From: Pelodera strongyloides
Lineage: Eukaryota > Nematoda > Chromadorea > Rhabditida > Rhabditidae
Length of the DNA: 64,000 nt
Assembly (NCBI GenBank): GCA_036852015.1
Contig: JAANDG010000057.1
Span: forward strand, 310,001-374,000
Reading direction: 5' to 3'
Part shown: piece by piece, positions 51,544 through 63,767 of the stretch
How positions within the stretch are numbered: the first letter of the stretch is position 1
How the letters are laid out: every line of letters starts with the position of its first letter
Made by a program: the position numbers and the translations under genes
Notes under the pieces: generated by a model
The model's database searches: none
What the model saw: the letters and a program-made list of their open reading frames with translations, nothing else
What the model was told of the DNA's origin: nothing

Positions 51544-54500
51544 AGAGGACAATGTATGGTTCCAACTCAACTTGACATTATGTATAAGTAGCCATTAAAA
51601 GCATAGGCATGGCATCAATACAGTGTTACCAACCCCGCTCGAGTTAAGCTCATTAGAATAGAAGTTGACCCTTGGCCTGGGATTACATGGACATCCGATC
51701 CGTCTACATATCCATGTTCTTTTTTAATTTAGAAAATAAAGGAACGGGTAGCTTTAAAGAAATTTTCCCACCACCCTCGCACATGACTGACTTGTTTCGC
51801 ACGAATATTCAATTTCAAGTATTCTTCGGGCCTTTCACTAATTTTTTTATGGAAAAACGCAATTCTCTTGTGCGAATAATGTGTTATCTAATGAGCATAA
51901 CACTGAACATTGTAGCCTTCCTATCCAGAAATTGTATCGCATCATTTATGGTGATAAATGTACAGATCAACTACCAAAGACAACAGTCAAGTTTCGCGTG
52001 GTAAACGCTTGAAAAAAAAGACAAAACTGGTTTTACGCGTGGTTTCAAAAACATGGAAAAACTTGGAATTTGGAACAGAACAATGAAACACTGATAATCC
52101 GAAAATCAAAATCAAATGGAAGTGGGAGTGGAAAAAAAAGGAACTATTTATAGTTTTTGAACTAAAGCTCCTTTTTTATTTACATGATAGGAAATACAAA
52201 ATAGGGCAGATTTATTTCTCAAGCTACTTGGTTTGTTCGGCAAAAAGTTGAGGGCTCGACAGTATATAAAATTAGTAGAATTTAGTAGAGATTCTACCCT
52301 ATTTACTTTTGTTTCTTATGACATAACTTGGGAAGATTCAACTGCGTAAGGTTATGAGAGTAACGATCTTTATAAAGCAGAAAATAATTCATTTTCGTGA
52401 CCAATTTCAATTATTATGTCTGTCCCAAAAAACAATACTGTGTAATAATATTTCTTCATCTTCATAAATCACAACCAAAATACAAACATCCTCCAGAAAA
52501 AATTCAAATCATATCCACCCACTCAAAAATAGAGATTTTATGTATGAAAGTATGCAAAGAATGTATTTTTGTGCGTAAAATGTATACAATGATGCACCCA
52601 GTGGGTTCACTGTTAATCCGGTGATTAATCGACCGCACAACTGCAAGTATTTGAATGAGCGCGCGATGGAATTTGAAAATTTTAGAGGAATGCGGAGTTG
52701 TTAGTTGTTACTGAATGTAGTAGTTTTACTAGTGAACTTTAATATATTGATGATCTGAGCTAATACACAATCCTAGCAGAACTATTTGAATTAGATCGTA
52801 TACCATGCACATGAACAAAGACAAGTACAACTCATGAGGGGATTTCAAAAAATGGCAAAAAAAATTCAGGTTAATAAATGAAACTTGCTGATATAGAGAT
52901 TCGGATTTTACATTCACATTACCTAATAGGAATTGAAGGTAATAACAAAAGGGACTCATCTGAATAAAGATTGTTACCGTATGATCTGCATATACCTTCT
53001 TTCTGCATGGAAGAAGTCGTGTTGGATACCACAATTCCACCGCCCCCGCCAGCTAATTTACTATGGGAAAATAACAATTCATCCGGTCATTTCTGTCTGA
53101 TAATTCACACGAAAATTATCGGAAATCTGTACGAGTTGAGATAAAATGAACAACAAAACTCTTTTGAAAATACATATGCACAAAAGTACTGCAAATAGAT
53201 AAATAACCGCAATAATGTAATTGTAGTTGTAAGTAATGTCTAGTTACTGTAAAAACTCATTATTCCGCAAATTAGATTTCTCCAAGTGTAAGTATGTAAG
53301 TGTGCATCAACAAAATCAATATAAGATTAGATGTGATATATCTCGTAAATAAAAAAAAATAAAAATAGGAAAGTGTTTTTTGATATCGTCTAGGCCAATG
53401 TACATAACTGGAAAAAGGACAAACTTTACACATATCACAAATCATAGCTGCGCAGTAAAAGTGAAAATAGCGTAATTTCATTGAAAATGGGGAAATAATT
53501 GAACTTTGCGATACGGAGAAACGCGATAATATTTATACTTATTTCATAGTGATTTAATGAAATCTTTCTTTTTACACTGAGATCTCTTCTAACCATAAGT
53601 AAAAGGTGAAGAAACGTGGTTTGTATTACTTTCTTTTAAATAACTGTTATCCGCAATAATTCTGTCCTATCCGTATTATCCCGTCTGTTTTCCTACTACA
53701 GTTCTACTTTGATAACGATAATGATATCATCTCCTTTTCGCAGTAAGAAAGTAATAAATTCTCTTCGGAAGCGGGAAAATGTCCAAAATAGAGGTGTTTT
53801 TGACAGTTCATAGATATCTAAAAAAAAAAAAGTCTAACGGCCAACGAGAGATGAAAATGTTACCGTACCGAATAAATCCCAAAATAATTTAGGTCGTATG
53901 ATTCCCAGGGTCGATGAAAATGATATTGACAAAAATAAAAGTCTAAAAACAGAACATCTTTTTCCTATCCACACTTCCGTGGGCAGATTGGAGTAGAACT
54001 GAAATTTGTTCAACTACTCGCAAACAATCAACGATAGTATAATAATGTATCATAATTCATGATAATTAATAATTACTGGACGTATTACGAACTTTTTAAG
54101 CAGCAGTGTTATAAATTAGGCATTACGTAGAAGTTTCCGCAAATTTTATAACTGGGACCTAAGTGGGATCTAACGGGTCCACACGGCACTGAGACCGACA
54201 ATGGACCACTTTTTCAGATTCAGCAGCTGAATAGAAGTTTGTGGAAAAATTCAGAAAAAAAAGTTATTGGGGTTCATGTTCAAGAGTACCTAAACCCTAA
54301 ACCATTATAAAGCCGTAAGTGCCAATGAGACTGGAACTTTCTTTACTTTCAAGTTTTTTATTAACGCACCAATTTTTTTCGTCAATATCTGAAACTTGAC
54401 AGCAGCTTTCAATAATTCTATTTTAAAACTTCTTAATTTCGATAGATTTACAGCTAAAGAAAAACTTGACTACTAAGAATCATTTCCGGCCAACAAGTTT

Positions 54501-55193
54501 AAAAAGATAACACTAATAACAGGTTGATAACAAATGGAACACCGGAAACCGTAGGAAGCTGTTCTTTTTGTGCTAAGCGTTTTGATAAGCAACTGTCACA
54601 AACAGAACATTTTCACTTTCAGAAATCTACTTTTAGAAAATTAAAACGTTACGGCACGTGGTATGTGAACAGGAAAACTTCATTATCATAAACGCAAGTG
54701 TGTATGCCCCTCTGTACTTTTATATCACACATAGAATGCTATATAATATAGTGAGTGAGCTTATTTATTGAATGCAGTTGTCCAGCATGCATTTCATAAA
54801 CCACGTACCGTACCTCTTTAATATTTAAACTAAAAAATAAATTCCTCAAGTGTAACTGGACCTAGATTCGAGTATTCTAGGAGTTCACACACACATCAAC
54901 ATTTCCAATAATAATAATTTCTCATAATTATCAAGCGACGGCACGTAATTGCGTGCGCGCTTGTTTTTATTATGCGTTACGCGGAAGGAAAATTGTGTTT
55001 TCGCAGAAATTGGAAAAATATATTTGAAAACCGTGTGCGTTGGAGCCCCTATGAGGTCAGCATCCACGTTTCGAACGGGCATTTCAATAAAAAAGATATC
55101 CATGGAAATAATATTCATTCAGCTGTTTGAAATCAAATATTGCAGAAGCAAGGGGAAAGGGGCCAAACAATATTCAAGGATTGAAATGAACCA
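51544..55193. other. Long AT-rich intergenic region, no gene supported
   Basis: The longest frames (51687-52004 plus, 106 codons from ATG; 52729-53040 minus) have AT-driven composition and no splice or start context. No repeats with matched ends were seen. Confidence 0.5.
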
Positions 55194-55311
55194 GAGGCCA
55201 TATTCACCACTCCGATTCCCTCGGGGAAATATTCCCTAGGGACAGAAAATAGCATTCAAAAGTGAGACCCGCAGAGAAAAAGACGGGGAATTGAGTGATG
55301 AATATGACCTC
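55194..55311. repeat. MITE family B, copy 3
   Basis: Ends GAGGCCATATTCACCACTC and GAGTGATGAATATGACCTC are inverses. The interior (CTCGGGGAAATATTCCC) matches the other copies in the opposite orientation. Confidence 0.8.
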
Positions 55312-55485
55312 AGTACCCTTTGACAACCAGAAGCTTTATTTATTAGTTGTATTGGTTCATTCGAATACATTTACAGGTAACGCGTCTGAGTAAAGTTATG
55401 ATAAATTGAAGATAACCCGAAGATTTAAGGTTATGATGTCCCTGTTTAAGCAAGATTCTTGTGTTGGCTATATAATCTCAAGTTT

Positions 55486-55575
55486 AAAGCAGTATAACGG
55501 CCGTTTTTTCAAGCGCGGACAGGCAAACGACTGCGTATTTATTTACGCTAATGGTAAATAAGCTTGAATTGTGTT
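55486..55575. repeat. MITE family A, half copy
   Basis: One end only (AAAGCAGTATAACGGCCG) with a family-like interior (GTATTTATTTACGCTAA, AAGCTTGAATT). The other end is missing. Confidence 0.5.
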
Positions 55576-57144
55576 CCATTTTCTTATTGTAATCCTCCCC
55601 AGTTATTCAAATCTCGTTTCAAAAAAAATGTTAACGTTAACTTTTCATCATGACGTGTCATCAGAGTTATAGCGCTTCAATACTTCAATATCTAATTGCC
55701 CCATATTCTACATCGAATTTCCAACGAATTATCACACGTAGCACTATCGGTTTTCAAAAACATCATTGTTAAAAAAGAATAACATAATATTAAAGTTCAA
55801 TAAACATGCTATGACCGCCTTATACTTATAGACCACCGATGTCCATCCCACACAAATTGCTTTTATATTTTCTCTACGTATATCCAATATTTTCGCGAGA
55901 AAAGCGTGCATGAAAACACATATATGGGCTTGGATATACAAACACAAATGATAAAAAAAGAACGTTTTTTGATCACCAGAGTTCGCGAATTCACGAGGTA
56001 AACATAACTAAACTGACCAATTTAAGGTTCTTGAACTATGCGGTGGGAAGGGTGTAAAATATAAAGCATTTACAAATTACAATCTTAAACTGTTTGTTAT
56101 TGTACTTTAATAACGTCAATCGCAAGCACAATTTTTTCCCAACATTGCGTTTTCCTGTGTACAAAATTCATTTGTTAGGATTCGCGTGATTGTTTTTGTA
56201 GCTTATTATTAGCCTACGCGCTACAATTACAATTTGTTTCCTGGAAAGCAGGTTACATTTACGTAGATTTAGCAAAGTTGAAAATAGAAAATATACATCG
56301 GAATTCAGAACTCAAACAACTAAAATGTTATTATATCTGATAAATAACGATGTAAATTATCACATCCAGAGCTCTTACCTGACTTGAACACTTCCCAAAC
56401 AAAATAAGTAAACCAAGTTATTAGATCGTTTTACTGTGGACCTCTGGTCGTAAGGTAATGGCGATCCTTTTCCACAAATAACCTAACCTTTAGCATGCCT
56501 GCGTTTGTGGGACAAATTAGCGAACTGACATCATCTACTCGTTCTATTTTTAGTCTGACAAGTCGGGGAACCCCCTCTTTTACTAGCTAGGAATTTCGAT
56601 ATTTCTTTCGGTGAAAAAGGGAACAGGGGCATCGTTTGATACGGGACAATCTACAAAATTAACGGGAATTGCGCAAACAGCTCCAACTATGGCGTAATGT
56701 TAGATAGAACGTACTATATATGTTTAAGAGAAAAAATTAAAAACACTGATATGTTAGCCATAGTCATAATGTCATATCCTTTGTTAGCGCGATAGCGCGC
56801 TAACATAGTTTGGGCTTCATCCGAGAGCCCTTTTTTCTCCTTGCATTTGGATATAGGGGTAACCTTTACTGCTCCACTAACAATGTGCTCAAACAAAATT
56901 GACTATCATAGAACCTAAACTGTGCAAAGATGATACATAATGCAGAAAATAGTGCAGAAAATACGCATGGTGCAGAAAATATAATTAGATGTATGCAAAG
57001 CGAATGGCACGTGGTCCTTAAGGGAAGACCCTGTGGTGCAGTGACTGCTCTCCCTATGAAGGTTTCCCTCCCTCTCTCTTCTCTCTCGTTTTTCTGTATA
57101 CACAACGATGAGAGTTCTTTCCTATTCTGTAGGAAATGATCATA
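55576..57144. other. Intergenic region, no gene seen
   Basis: It contains a perfect 10-bp palindrome TGTTAGCGCG-atag-CGCGCTAACA (about 56784-56807) that also occurs in imperfect form at 10327. Near 56938-56980 GTGCAGAAAAT recurs three times. No exon was found. Confidence 0.45.
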
Positions 57145-58219
57145 TCACATCATTCTCCGTTGTTTGCGCGTCCGCACTCCGCACGTATGTTCATCCGCAG
57201 AGCGGAACACTATTTTCTGTGTGCGTCCGCGCCCAGCATCTCTGGAAAAGATGTTATATTTCTCTACCCGACCTTAGTTCACTTACTTCGTCATGTTCTC
57301 TCGGATCCGTTTCCGCATAGTGTTTCCAATAATCCTATAATCTATTTCGTCCGCATCAGAACCCCGCTACCTTAACTATCGCAGGTTCACGCGTCTGCAA
57401 CTCAGTACCGTCGTCGAAGACTACTGCGTCACTAAACCGTCTTTTGTCTAACTTATTCCTTTGCTCTAACCATGTCCATCAAAGGGTTGTATACAATACC
57501 CACAAAAGCTTGTGTGCTTTATCTGAAAAGGAACACCTCACTCGCTTTATATTTGAATAAATACCTGTGAATCGAGCACAGACAAATACGAGGAATGTAT
57601 AGATTGCTTTATTATATTTATGTGTCTACTTGGAATAAATTCAATCCCAAACTGTTAGTTCGGAATAAGAAAACACTCGGAGTCTTTTGAATAACTCGTC
57701 AAATTAACAATAATTGAACTCTGGATCATTTACGCAAGTTTACTCGCTACGGTCATGTTTTATTAATAAAGCATGAGCTAAAGTCTGATATTGGTGTTGG
57801 AGTGAAGGCAAAGGCGATTTATTTATGCATCATCTGAATTCCAAAAAAAACCTTCAGTTTCGTTAATTGTTTGTTACCTTTTCGGGTAGCAAGCCTGGTT
57901 ACTTTTGAAGGCACTTCAAATGAGAGAGATACGACGTTCCTGGCCAAACAATCACTCCTTTTTTACACGCAAAAACCAAAATCCTCTCTTCCGCGTGCGC
58001 TTCCGAAAGCGGAATCTCTTAAGTTTAAGTCTATTTCCAGTTGGTCTAACCCCGGAAAAAAGAGCGAAACCAAGACCAAAAGTCACCATATTATTGGAAG
58101 CTAAAATGTGGTAGAACTGAACATCGTTTTTTTTTTGCATTATATACCTTTTTTTCGCATCGATCTTGATCCTGGTAGTATAAAGTTAAATCAATGCAGC
58201 TACTGAGTTTACTCTCCAT
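57145..58219 (-). CDS. 6-exon gene, about 189 aa, with one apparent frameshift
   Basis: Exons, 5' to 3': 58148-58219, 57977-58116, 57878-57939, 57500-57522, 57287-57463, 57145-57241. The ATG lies 13 nt after TTTGCCAG. The start reads MESKLSSCIDLTLYYQDQDR; exon 2 has a short hydrophobic stretch followed by a very basic one (NRLKLKRFRFRKRTRKR); exon 5 reads RRFSDAVVFDDGTELQTREP and then, one base out of frame, SDADEIDYRIIGNTMRKRIR; exon 6 ends RTRKQRRMM and TGA. The shift falls in a GGGG run (plus 57364-57367), and removing one G restores the frame and the downstream phase, so it is a sequencing error or a new pseudogene. Exon 2 also has a good alternative frame (DQLEIDLNLRDSAFGSARGR). Unrecognised; Arg/Lys-rich, no signal peptide. 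Confidence 0.55.
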
Positions 58220-59081
58220 GGCAGCTGAACTACTGGCAAAGAATGTAAACTTTATCTTATTCCCATGACGCAACTTTAAATTCTTACAATGAGAGATTAG
58301 CAAACGCCATCCAGCTATTGTGTTCAATTATTTTTCCTATTTGAAGAAAACTATATGTAGAACTTCCGTCTTCCAAACATTAGGCGCCGCAAGACTTTTT
58401 TGGACACGTATGTATGTCCAAAGAATCACGGACAGGCAAATAGAACAGACAAAAGACAGCTCAAGAAGGAAAGCTGGAATGACATACATGAAATGACGCA
58501 TATTAATTCATCTAACTCTTTGTAAGTTGAATGTAACCATCAAAGATATATGTTCCTTGTAGTGAGTCACCACAACACTTCCTTTGGCTAAAAAAGCAAG
58601 CAAAATCTGACTCACGTTGTTTTAGTAGCATTCGGTTTACAACAACACTGTCACGCTGAGCATTTATTTTCTCTTTTTCATTAAATTAAGACGCCCCGTT
58701 GGAGAAACACTCGTGAGATCCAAACATATGCGAAAAGTGGAATAAACAAAATAAGCAAAAGTTTAAGACAAATAACGATGTGATGAAACAGAAATTGTGA
58801 GCATGTAAATGTAAGACTATTTGTAAGGCTCACTTAGGATATCCAAACCATGGCTGGTTTTTAGTATCAATGCCATTCGTGTGGAATGTTTCTCTACATC
58901 CTTTCTATATTATTTATATTATTATATTTTATTTTATATTTTTATATGATTACCGAAGTAAAGTGACATAAACTTGCAAAAGTGAATCGGCATTGAATAA
59001 TCGAACAACCAAAAACATTAACAATTAACATTCTGTGTATTTAGAAACCGATAAATGACAAATGTAGAATTAATGAAGCTG
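58220..59081. other. Intergenic region between divergent genes
   Basis: AT-rich sequence with no exon seen. The plus-strand promoter begins near 59082. Confidence 0.5.
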
Positions 59082-59089
59082 TATAAAAG
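59082..59089 (+). promoter_or_regulatory. TATA box of the first secreted-protein gene
   Basis: TATAAAAG lies about 50 bp upstream of a non-coding first exon that ends at a GTAAGT donor (about 59135). The same box with similar spacing precedes the paralogue at 63552. Confidence 0.65.
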
Positions 59090-59336
59090 GAGTCAACTGA
59101 AGGTTTCAGTAGCATCCCTAAACCTCAGGACCTCAGGTAAGTCGTCTAACATTCTACTTCGGAGTAGATCTAATGAAAATAAATGAGGCTTACATTTGTT
59201 TCCGTGTTCCCACGCAATGCCATAAACATCAATACTAGTTTCAATAAGGTAGTCATGTCACTAGACAATAAACGACCAGGATGCAGTAGCTTGTGCATGA
59301 AACGAGCAAGAACAATAATCATTTCAGAAGCTCAAT

Positions 59337-59954
59337 ATGGCTGCGAACTGGAGTCTGTTCCTCATCTTTGCACTGGCAGTGGTTGAAATCTCAGGTGAGC
59401 AACAGGAATACATGTTGCGACTTGTACGCCAATAGGAGAAAATTTCGTAATCACAATTAGAACGCACAGAAAATTGGTAATTTATCTCAGAAATTAAAAT
59501 CGAAGTGCATGGAAGTATTTATGATTGGAAAAATCATATATATGCAAAGCTTTGTAGCTAATGTTCACTTGCCATTTAATTCTTTCAAAAACAATTCAGG
59601 AACTCCATGGACCAACAATCTCATCTATCACCCAAAGAGTCCGAATTACAGACGACCGAAAAGAGATTTTCGTTCAGTGGATCCGTTTACCGGGAGTCAG
59701 TTCCCAGTTCCCACTGAGTCAATCTTCTCCCCAGCTGAAGAAGCTCAATTCTTCAGGAATCTGATGGCACTTTTCCGAACGAGCGAACTTGATAAAGTCA
59801 CCAAAACCAATCTGATCCACTTGCTATCTGAGACGTACCCGGGTTCTGATAGAATTGGACAACAGAAATCACCAACCAACAGGTATATACTTTCTTCGGA
59901 GAAGCTCATTCAAATTGCATAATAATGCTTTCTTTGCGAAATAAAATAATTTCC
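59337..59954 (+). CDS. Small secreted protein (tandem paralogue 1), 117 aa
   Basis: Coding exons: 59337-59394, 59601-59880, and a last one of 13 nt beginning after TTTCCAG at about 59956. Signal peptide MAANWSLFLIFALAVVEIS; the mature start is GTPWTNNLIYHPKSP. A dibasic stretch follows (NYRRPKRDFRSVDPFTG), which could be a propeptide site. The remainder is an acidic helical segment (FSPAEEAQFFRNLMALFRTS; KVTKTNLIHLLSETYPGS) without cysteines. The transcript starts from a TATA promoter, with a non-coding exon spliced to an acceptor (ATTTCAG) 9 nt before the ATG. Possible poly(A) signal: AATAAA at 60119. The paralogue at 63768 shares exon length and phase. Family not recognised; secretion and TATA promoter suggest a strongly expressed tissue- or stage-specific product. 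Confidence 0.75.
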
Positions 59955-60106
59955 AGTCATGTCCATTAAAATCCCAAAATGGAATAACAACATTGTATAT
60001 GGCAGTGAAATATGAATATGAGGTCGAATCAAGGTGCAGAATTTCAGAAGCACGTGTCTTACTGTAGCGTTCGTTTACATATTTGGCGATGTCTATGGTC
60101 TATCAA

Positions 60107-60503
60107 TCAAAAATCCCAATAAATTGGTTTCTTTATTGACGTTGTTTTCGGGTAAATCGCCATACCGCTCTGCAAACGGCCATTAGTTTATGAAACCGGA
60201 AAAATCCTATACCTTGTCTGAGAGCATGACCGTGTCTGTACTGGAACTAGAAGCCACCTTAGTGGTACAATCCCGATCTAGCAGTTTATAAATGAGCGCA
60301 CACCTAATAACATGTTGGCATTGAAAGAAAGAAAGATCATCATTGTTCCCAAACAGAGCATATTTCCATAGAAAATAATGCAAACTGCACAACAGAACAG
60401 AGAGTACCCAGTATTTTCTCGACCATAGAATTTCCATATACACACATTGTAAAGCATTTCTTCTGAAGTTATAACAGAAATTCATACACAGTCTAGAGTC
60501 CAT
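60107..60503 (-). CDS. Candidate 3-exon small gene, 71 aa
   Basis: Exons, 5' to 3': 60442-60503, 60213-60303, 60107-60169 with matching phases (2, 0). Sequence starts MDSRLCMNFCYNFRRNALQC, continues LLDRDCTTKVASSSSTDTVM and ends SGMAIYPKTTSIKKPIYWDF with TGA. Exons 2 and 3 look like coding sequence and have good sites (GTATAG donor; GTTTGCAG acceptor). Exon 1 is weaker. It overlaps the probable 3' UTR of the convergent plus-strand gene. Confidence 0.35.
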
Positions 60504-61016
60504 ATATTCTTCACACAAACCTGATTAATACAATTCATAATTCATACCCATCAATAGACAATAGCTTCAACGCCCAGAGGAGCATAACTCTCGAAACTAT
60601 CAATAATTACATGTGCCCCAAAAGCAAGATTTCAACCCCAACCCAACCACATGAAAAGAAAACACAATTTTGCAAACCCCCACAAATGCATATGGATAAG
60701 CTCATCCAAATGCGGACTCGGAACACAGCACTCGGACAAAATACGAGCTCAACACGGACACACAGGTTCCAACAACAAAACTCCTAGTCTTCACAAACCC
60801 TGCCCCATCCCCTAACACACAAATTTTAGTTCCTGCCAGGGAAGGGTGCATACAATAAAAAAACTTCAAACAACCGAAAAATCAAACAACAATAACAATA
60901 ACACAACTTGAGATCGAATTGACTTCTCTCCACACGAAGAAATCTAAAGTAGAAGAAATGAGTAAAAAGTGGAGAGGCTTATAATGCCCTAATGCTCTAC
61001 TCTTTGAAGGGTCAGG
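60504..61016. other. Intergenic region, no gene seen
   Basis: A-rich on the plus strand (60600-60960), with C/A-rich simple composition. No exon was found. Confidence 0.5.
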
Positions 61017-61195
61017 CCCATTTCAGGTAACCCATATTTTTGATGATTCCATCTGATTCTCCATGTCAATACATTTTTTTTTGCTAATTTTCAGGCGAAA
61101 CATTGACGGATTTACCAACAATTTACCGTGTTACCCAACAATCCATCGCAATAATCAGATGTAATCATCAAAAATAGGGGTTATCTGAAATGGGA
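61017..61195. repeat. MITE with about 43-bp inverted ends
   Basis: Left end CCCATTTCAGGTAACCCATA and on to TTTTTGATGATTCCATCTGA; the right end is its imperfect inverse (ATCATCAAAAATAGGGGTTA, TCTGAAATGGG). The interior is about 90 bp and non-coding. It occurs once in this window. Confidence 0.75.
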
Positions 61196-61229
61196 ATGAT
61201 CAGAAGCCGAAAGTGAGTGATAGATGGAC

Positions 61230-62590
61230 ATTGGCAACTTTCTGAAACTTTTAATGGTTCAATTTTTCAACGTACCGTTCGAAGTTCGCCATGGGCCACA
61301 ACTGTATGTAGTCGTTCCAGGGTTCATATATATATGAAGCCGAATCCGATGGTGAAGAAGCATAAAATAAGATAAATAAGACACAATAGGTTACGACGAA
61401 AAAATAGTTGATAATGAAACAGAAAAATTAGTTTTCAGCGTAGTTTAGCTACGTTTCCTCAACTTAACTACTTAGTAACATTATCAACACTCGGGCACTG
61501 TGGTTCTCACGCACTGCGATACTCACGCAGTGCGGTACTCACGCGGAGCGGTACTCGCGCACTGCGGTACTCACGCACTGCGGTACTCACGCAATGCGGT
61601 TCTCACGCACTGCGGTACTCACGCACTGCGGTACTCACGCACTGCACGGAACGCAACCACAGAACGTAAACTTTCTGAAACTTTAAATGATTCAATTTTT
61701 CAACGTACCGTTCGAACTTCGACGTAGGCCAAAGCTGTAGTCGTTCCAGGGCTCATATATGAATCCAAATCCGATGGTGAAGAAGCATAAAATAAGATAA
61801 ATAAGACACAATAGGTTACGAAGAAAAAATAGTTGATAAAGAAACAGAACAATCAGTTTTCAGTGTAGTTTAGCTACGTTTCCTCAACATAACTACTTAG
61901 TCACGTTATCAACACTCGCGCACTGTGGTTCTCATGCACTGCGGTACTCACGCGGAGCGGTACTCGCGCACTGCGGTACTCACGCAATGCGGTACTCACG
62001 CAATGCGGTTCTCACGCACTACGGTACTCACGCACTGCGGTACTCGCGCACTGCGGTACTCGCGCACTGCGGTACTCACGCACTGCACGGAACGCACTGC
62101 ACGGAACGCAACCACAGAACGTAAACTTTCTGAAACTTTAAATGATTCAATTTTTCAACGTACCGTTCGAACTTCGACGTAGGCCAAAGCTGTAGTCGTT
62201 CCAGGGCTCATATATGAATCCAAATCCGATGGTGAAGAAGCATAAAATAAGATAAATAAGGAAAAGTAGTTGATAAAGAAACAGAAAAAATAGTTTTCAG
62301 TGCAGGTTAGCTACGTTTCCTCAACTGAAATACACGTTCTCAATACCAGCGCACTGTGGTTTTCACGTACTGCGGTTTTCGAGCACCGCGGTAGACGCGC
62401 AGTGCGGTACTCACGTAGCGCGGTGCGGTACTTCGCGCAGTGCGGTACTCGCGCAGTGCGGTACTCGCGCAGTGCGGTACTCACGCACTGCGGTACTCGC
62501 GCACTACGGTACTCGCGCACTGCGGTACTCGCGCACTACGGGACTCACGCACTACACGGAAAGGAACCACAGAACGTAGACCCTTACACG
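61230..62590 (+). repeat. Tandem array: three units of about 440 bp, each with a 16-bp minisatellite
   Basis: Each unit has a unique-sequence half (AACTTTCTGAAACTTT, CAACGTACCGTTCGAA, GGTGAAGAAGCATAAAATAA) and a minisatellite half made of GCACTGCGGTACTCAC variants: 61497-61650, 61917-62100 and 62350-62555. Unit starts are near 61235, 61669 and 62121. The open frames across the minisatellite on both strands (repeating THALRYSRTAVL) result from the 16-bp period and are not evidence of a protein. Confidence 0.85.
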
Positions 62591-62599
62591 CTATAAATA

Positions 62600-63551
62600 C
62601 TAACAATAATATTTGTCTGAATTCTCTCTAATGCTCGCTAGAATCTACAATTATACGATTGGGGCAGAAAATAGGAATAATTCTAATAAATAGATATTGA
62701 TTAGAACAGATCAATTAGGCCTAGATGAACTGAAATCAAAGTAAAAGAAACATAACCTGTAAGCGAGCGCTGGCACCACTCCTAGAGAAATGTTTAGCCA
62801 AATTAGAATAACGGTTTATTTATCACAAATTTGCATTATCATTGACTAAATCACGTGAGCAAGACTCCCAACTTAAATTCTCTTCAATCACGTAAATAGT
62901 ACGTTTCATCAAATACATATATGATAATGATACTGTCATGCGGGTGTGCGGTTATACAGAGCGGTAAACGATTGGCCTCTAAAATGCCCCCCCCCCCAAT
63001 ACTCTGGCTGCAACGGCGCTGGTACTGTACTACCAATAAGAATCCATGTGTACGTCAATGACTAGCTAGTCATTCCCGATCGCTTTACCATATCGTATCA
63101 TTGCATTGTTCTGTGAATACTGGAGTGCCCACAAATAAATATGTCACATATTGCAGTACCGTATACAGAAATAGCAAGGCCCTTATGAGAGAGCAAAGGA
63201 TAGCGGATCTGTAAGAAGACTCATATAGTCCTCAAGGCAGTGAAGCTTTGTAGTTTTGAGGAGTTACAGCAAGCACTGCAATACGTAAATGAAACCAAGT
63301 ATAAAGGGCTCAATACGTATTCACCGCTCAGTTTTCCAGTGTTAGGCAGAAGCCGGTAGCCGGGATATATTCCATACATACCTTCGCCGTACACATTGCT
63401 AGAATGTTCTGGCTATATCTGTTTAATATATTCTTCAACACTTTTACCAACAATCTTTGACTGACTTGGTGGGCTCGATTAAAATTCCGCTCAATTCGAT
63501 AAATCCATTAAAAAATACGGGGACTGAGCACTTCCAGAATTAATTTGTCCG
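62600..63551. other. Intergenic region upstream of the second secreted-protein gene
   Basis: AT-rich sequence with a C10 run near 62987. No exon was seen. Confidence 0.5.
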
Positions 63552-63559
63552 TATAAAAG
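63552..63559 (+). promoter_or_regulatory. TATA box of the second secreted-protein gene
   Basis: TATAAAAG lies upstream of a non-coding first exon that ends at 63622 (donor GTAAGC). This is the same architecture as at 59082. Confidence 0.65.
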
Positions 63560-63767
63560 TTGCCTCTTGAATTCAACGATATCATCCCCACACTCCGGAG
63601 CTCCCGAAGCAGGGCTCCAACGGTAAGCAGTAAGTTAAGATTTGAACTGTTTACATATAAATGCTCCGGAGATGAGACTTCTATCATTGTCTAGTCCCAG
63701 TGCCCCGGAACAGTACTCAATAAGTATTTAAAATTCTTAAATTATTCTAAAATTCCAGAAAATCAAG

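Noticed and set aside
51672..52004. 110-codon plus-strand frame
   Set aside because: The in-frame ATG is internal, composition is mixed, and there are no splice signals. Kept out for lack of support.
61497..62555. Possible CRISPR array
   Set aside because: The 16-bp units are contiguous without unique spacers, and the context is eukaryotic.
61500..62631. Repetitive open frames (THALRYSRTAVL-type) on both strands
   Set aside because: The 16-bp minisatellite is free of stops in several frames, so the openness comes from the repeat period, not from selection.
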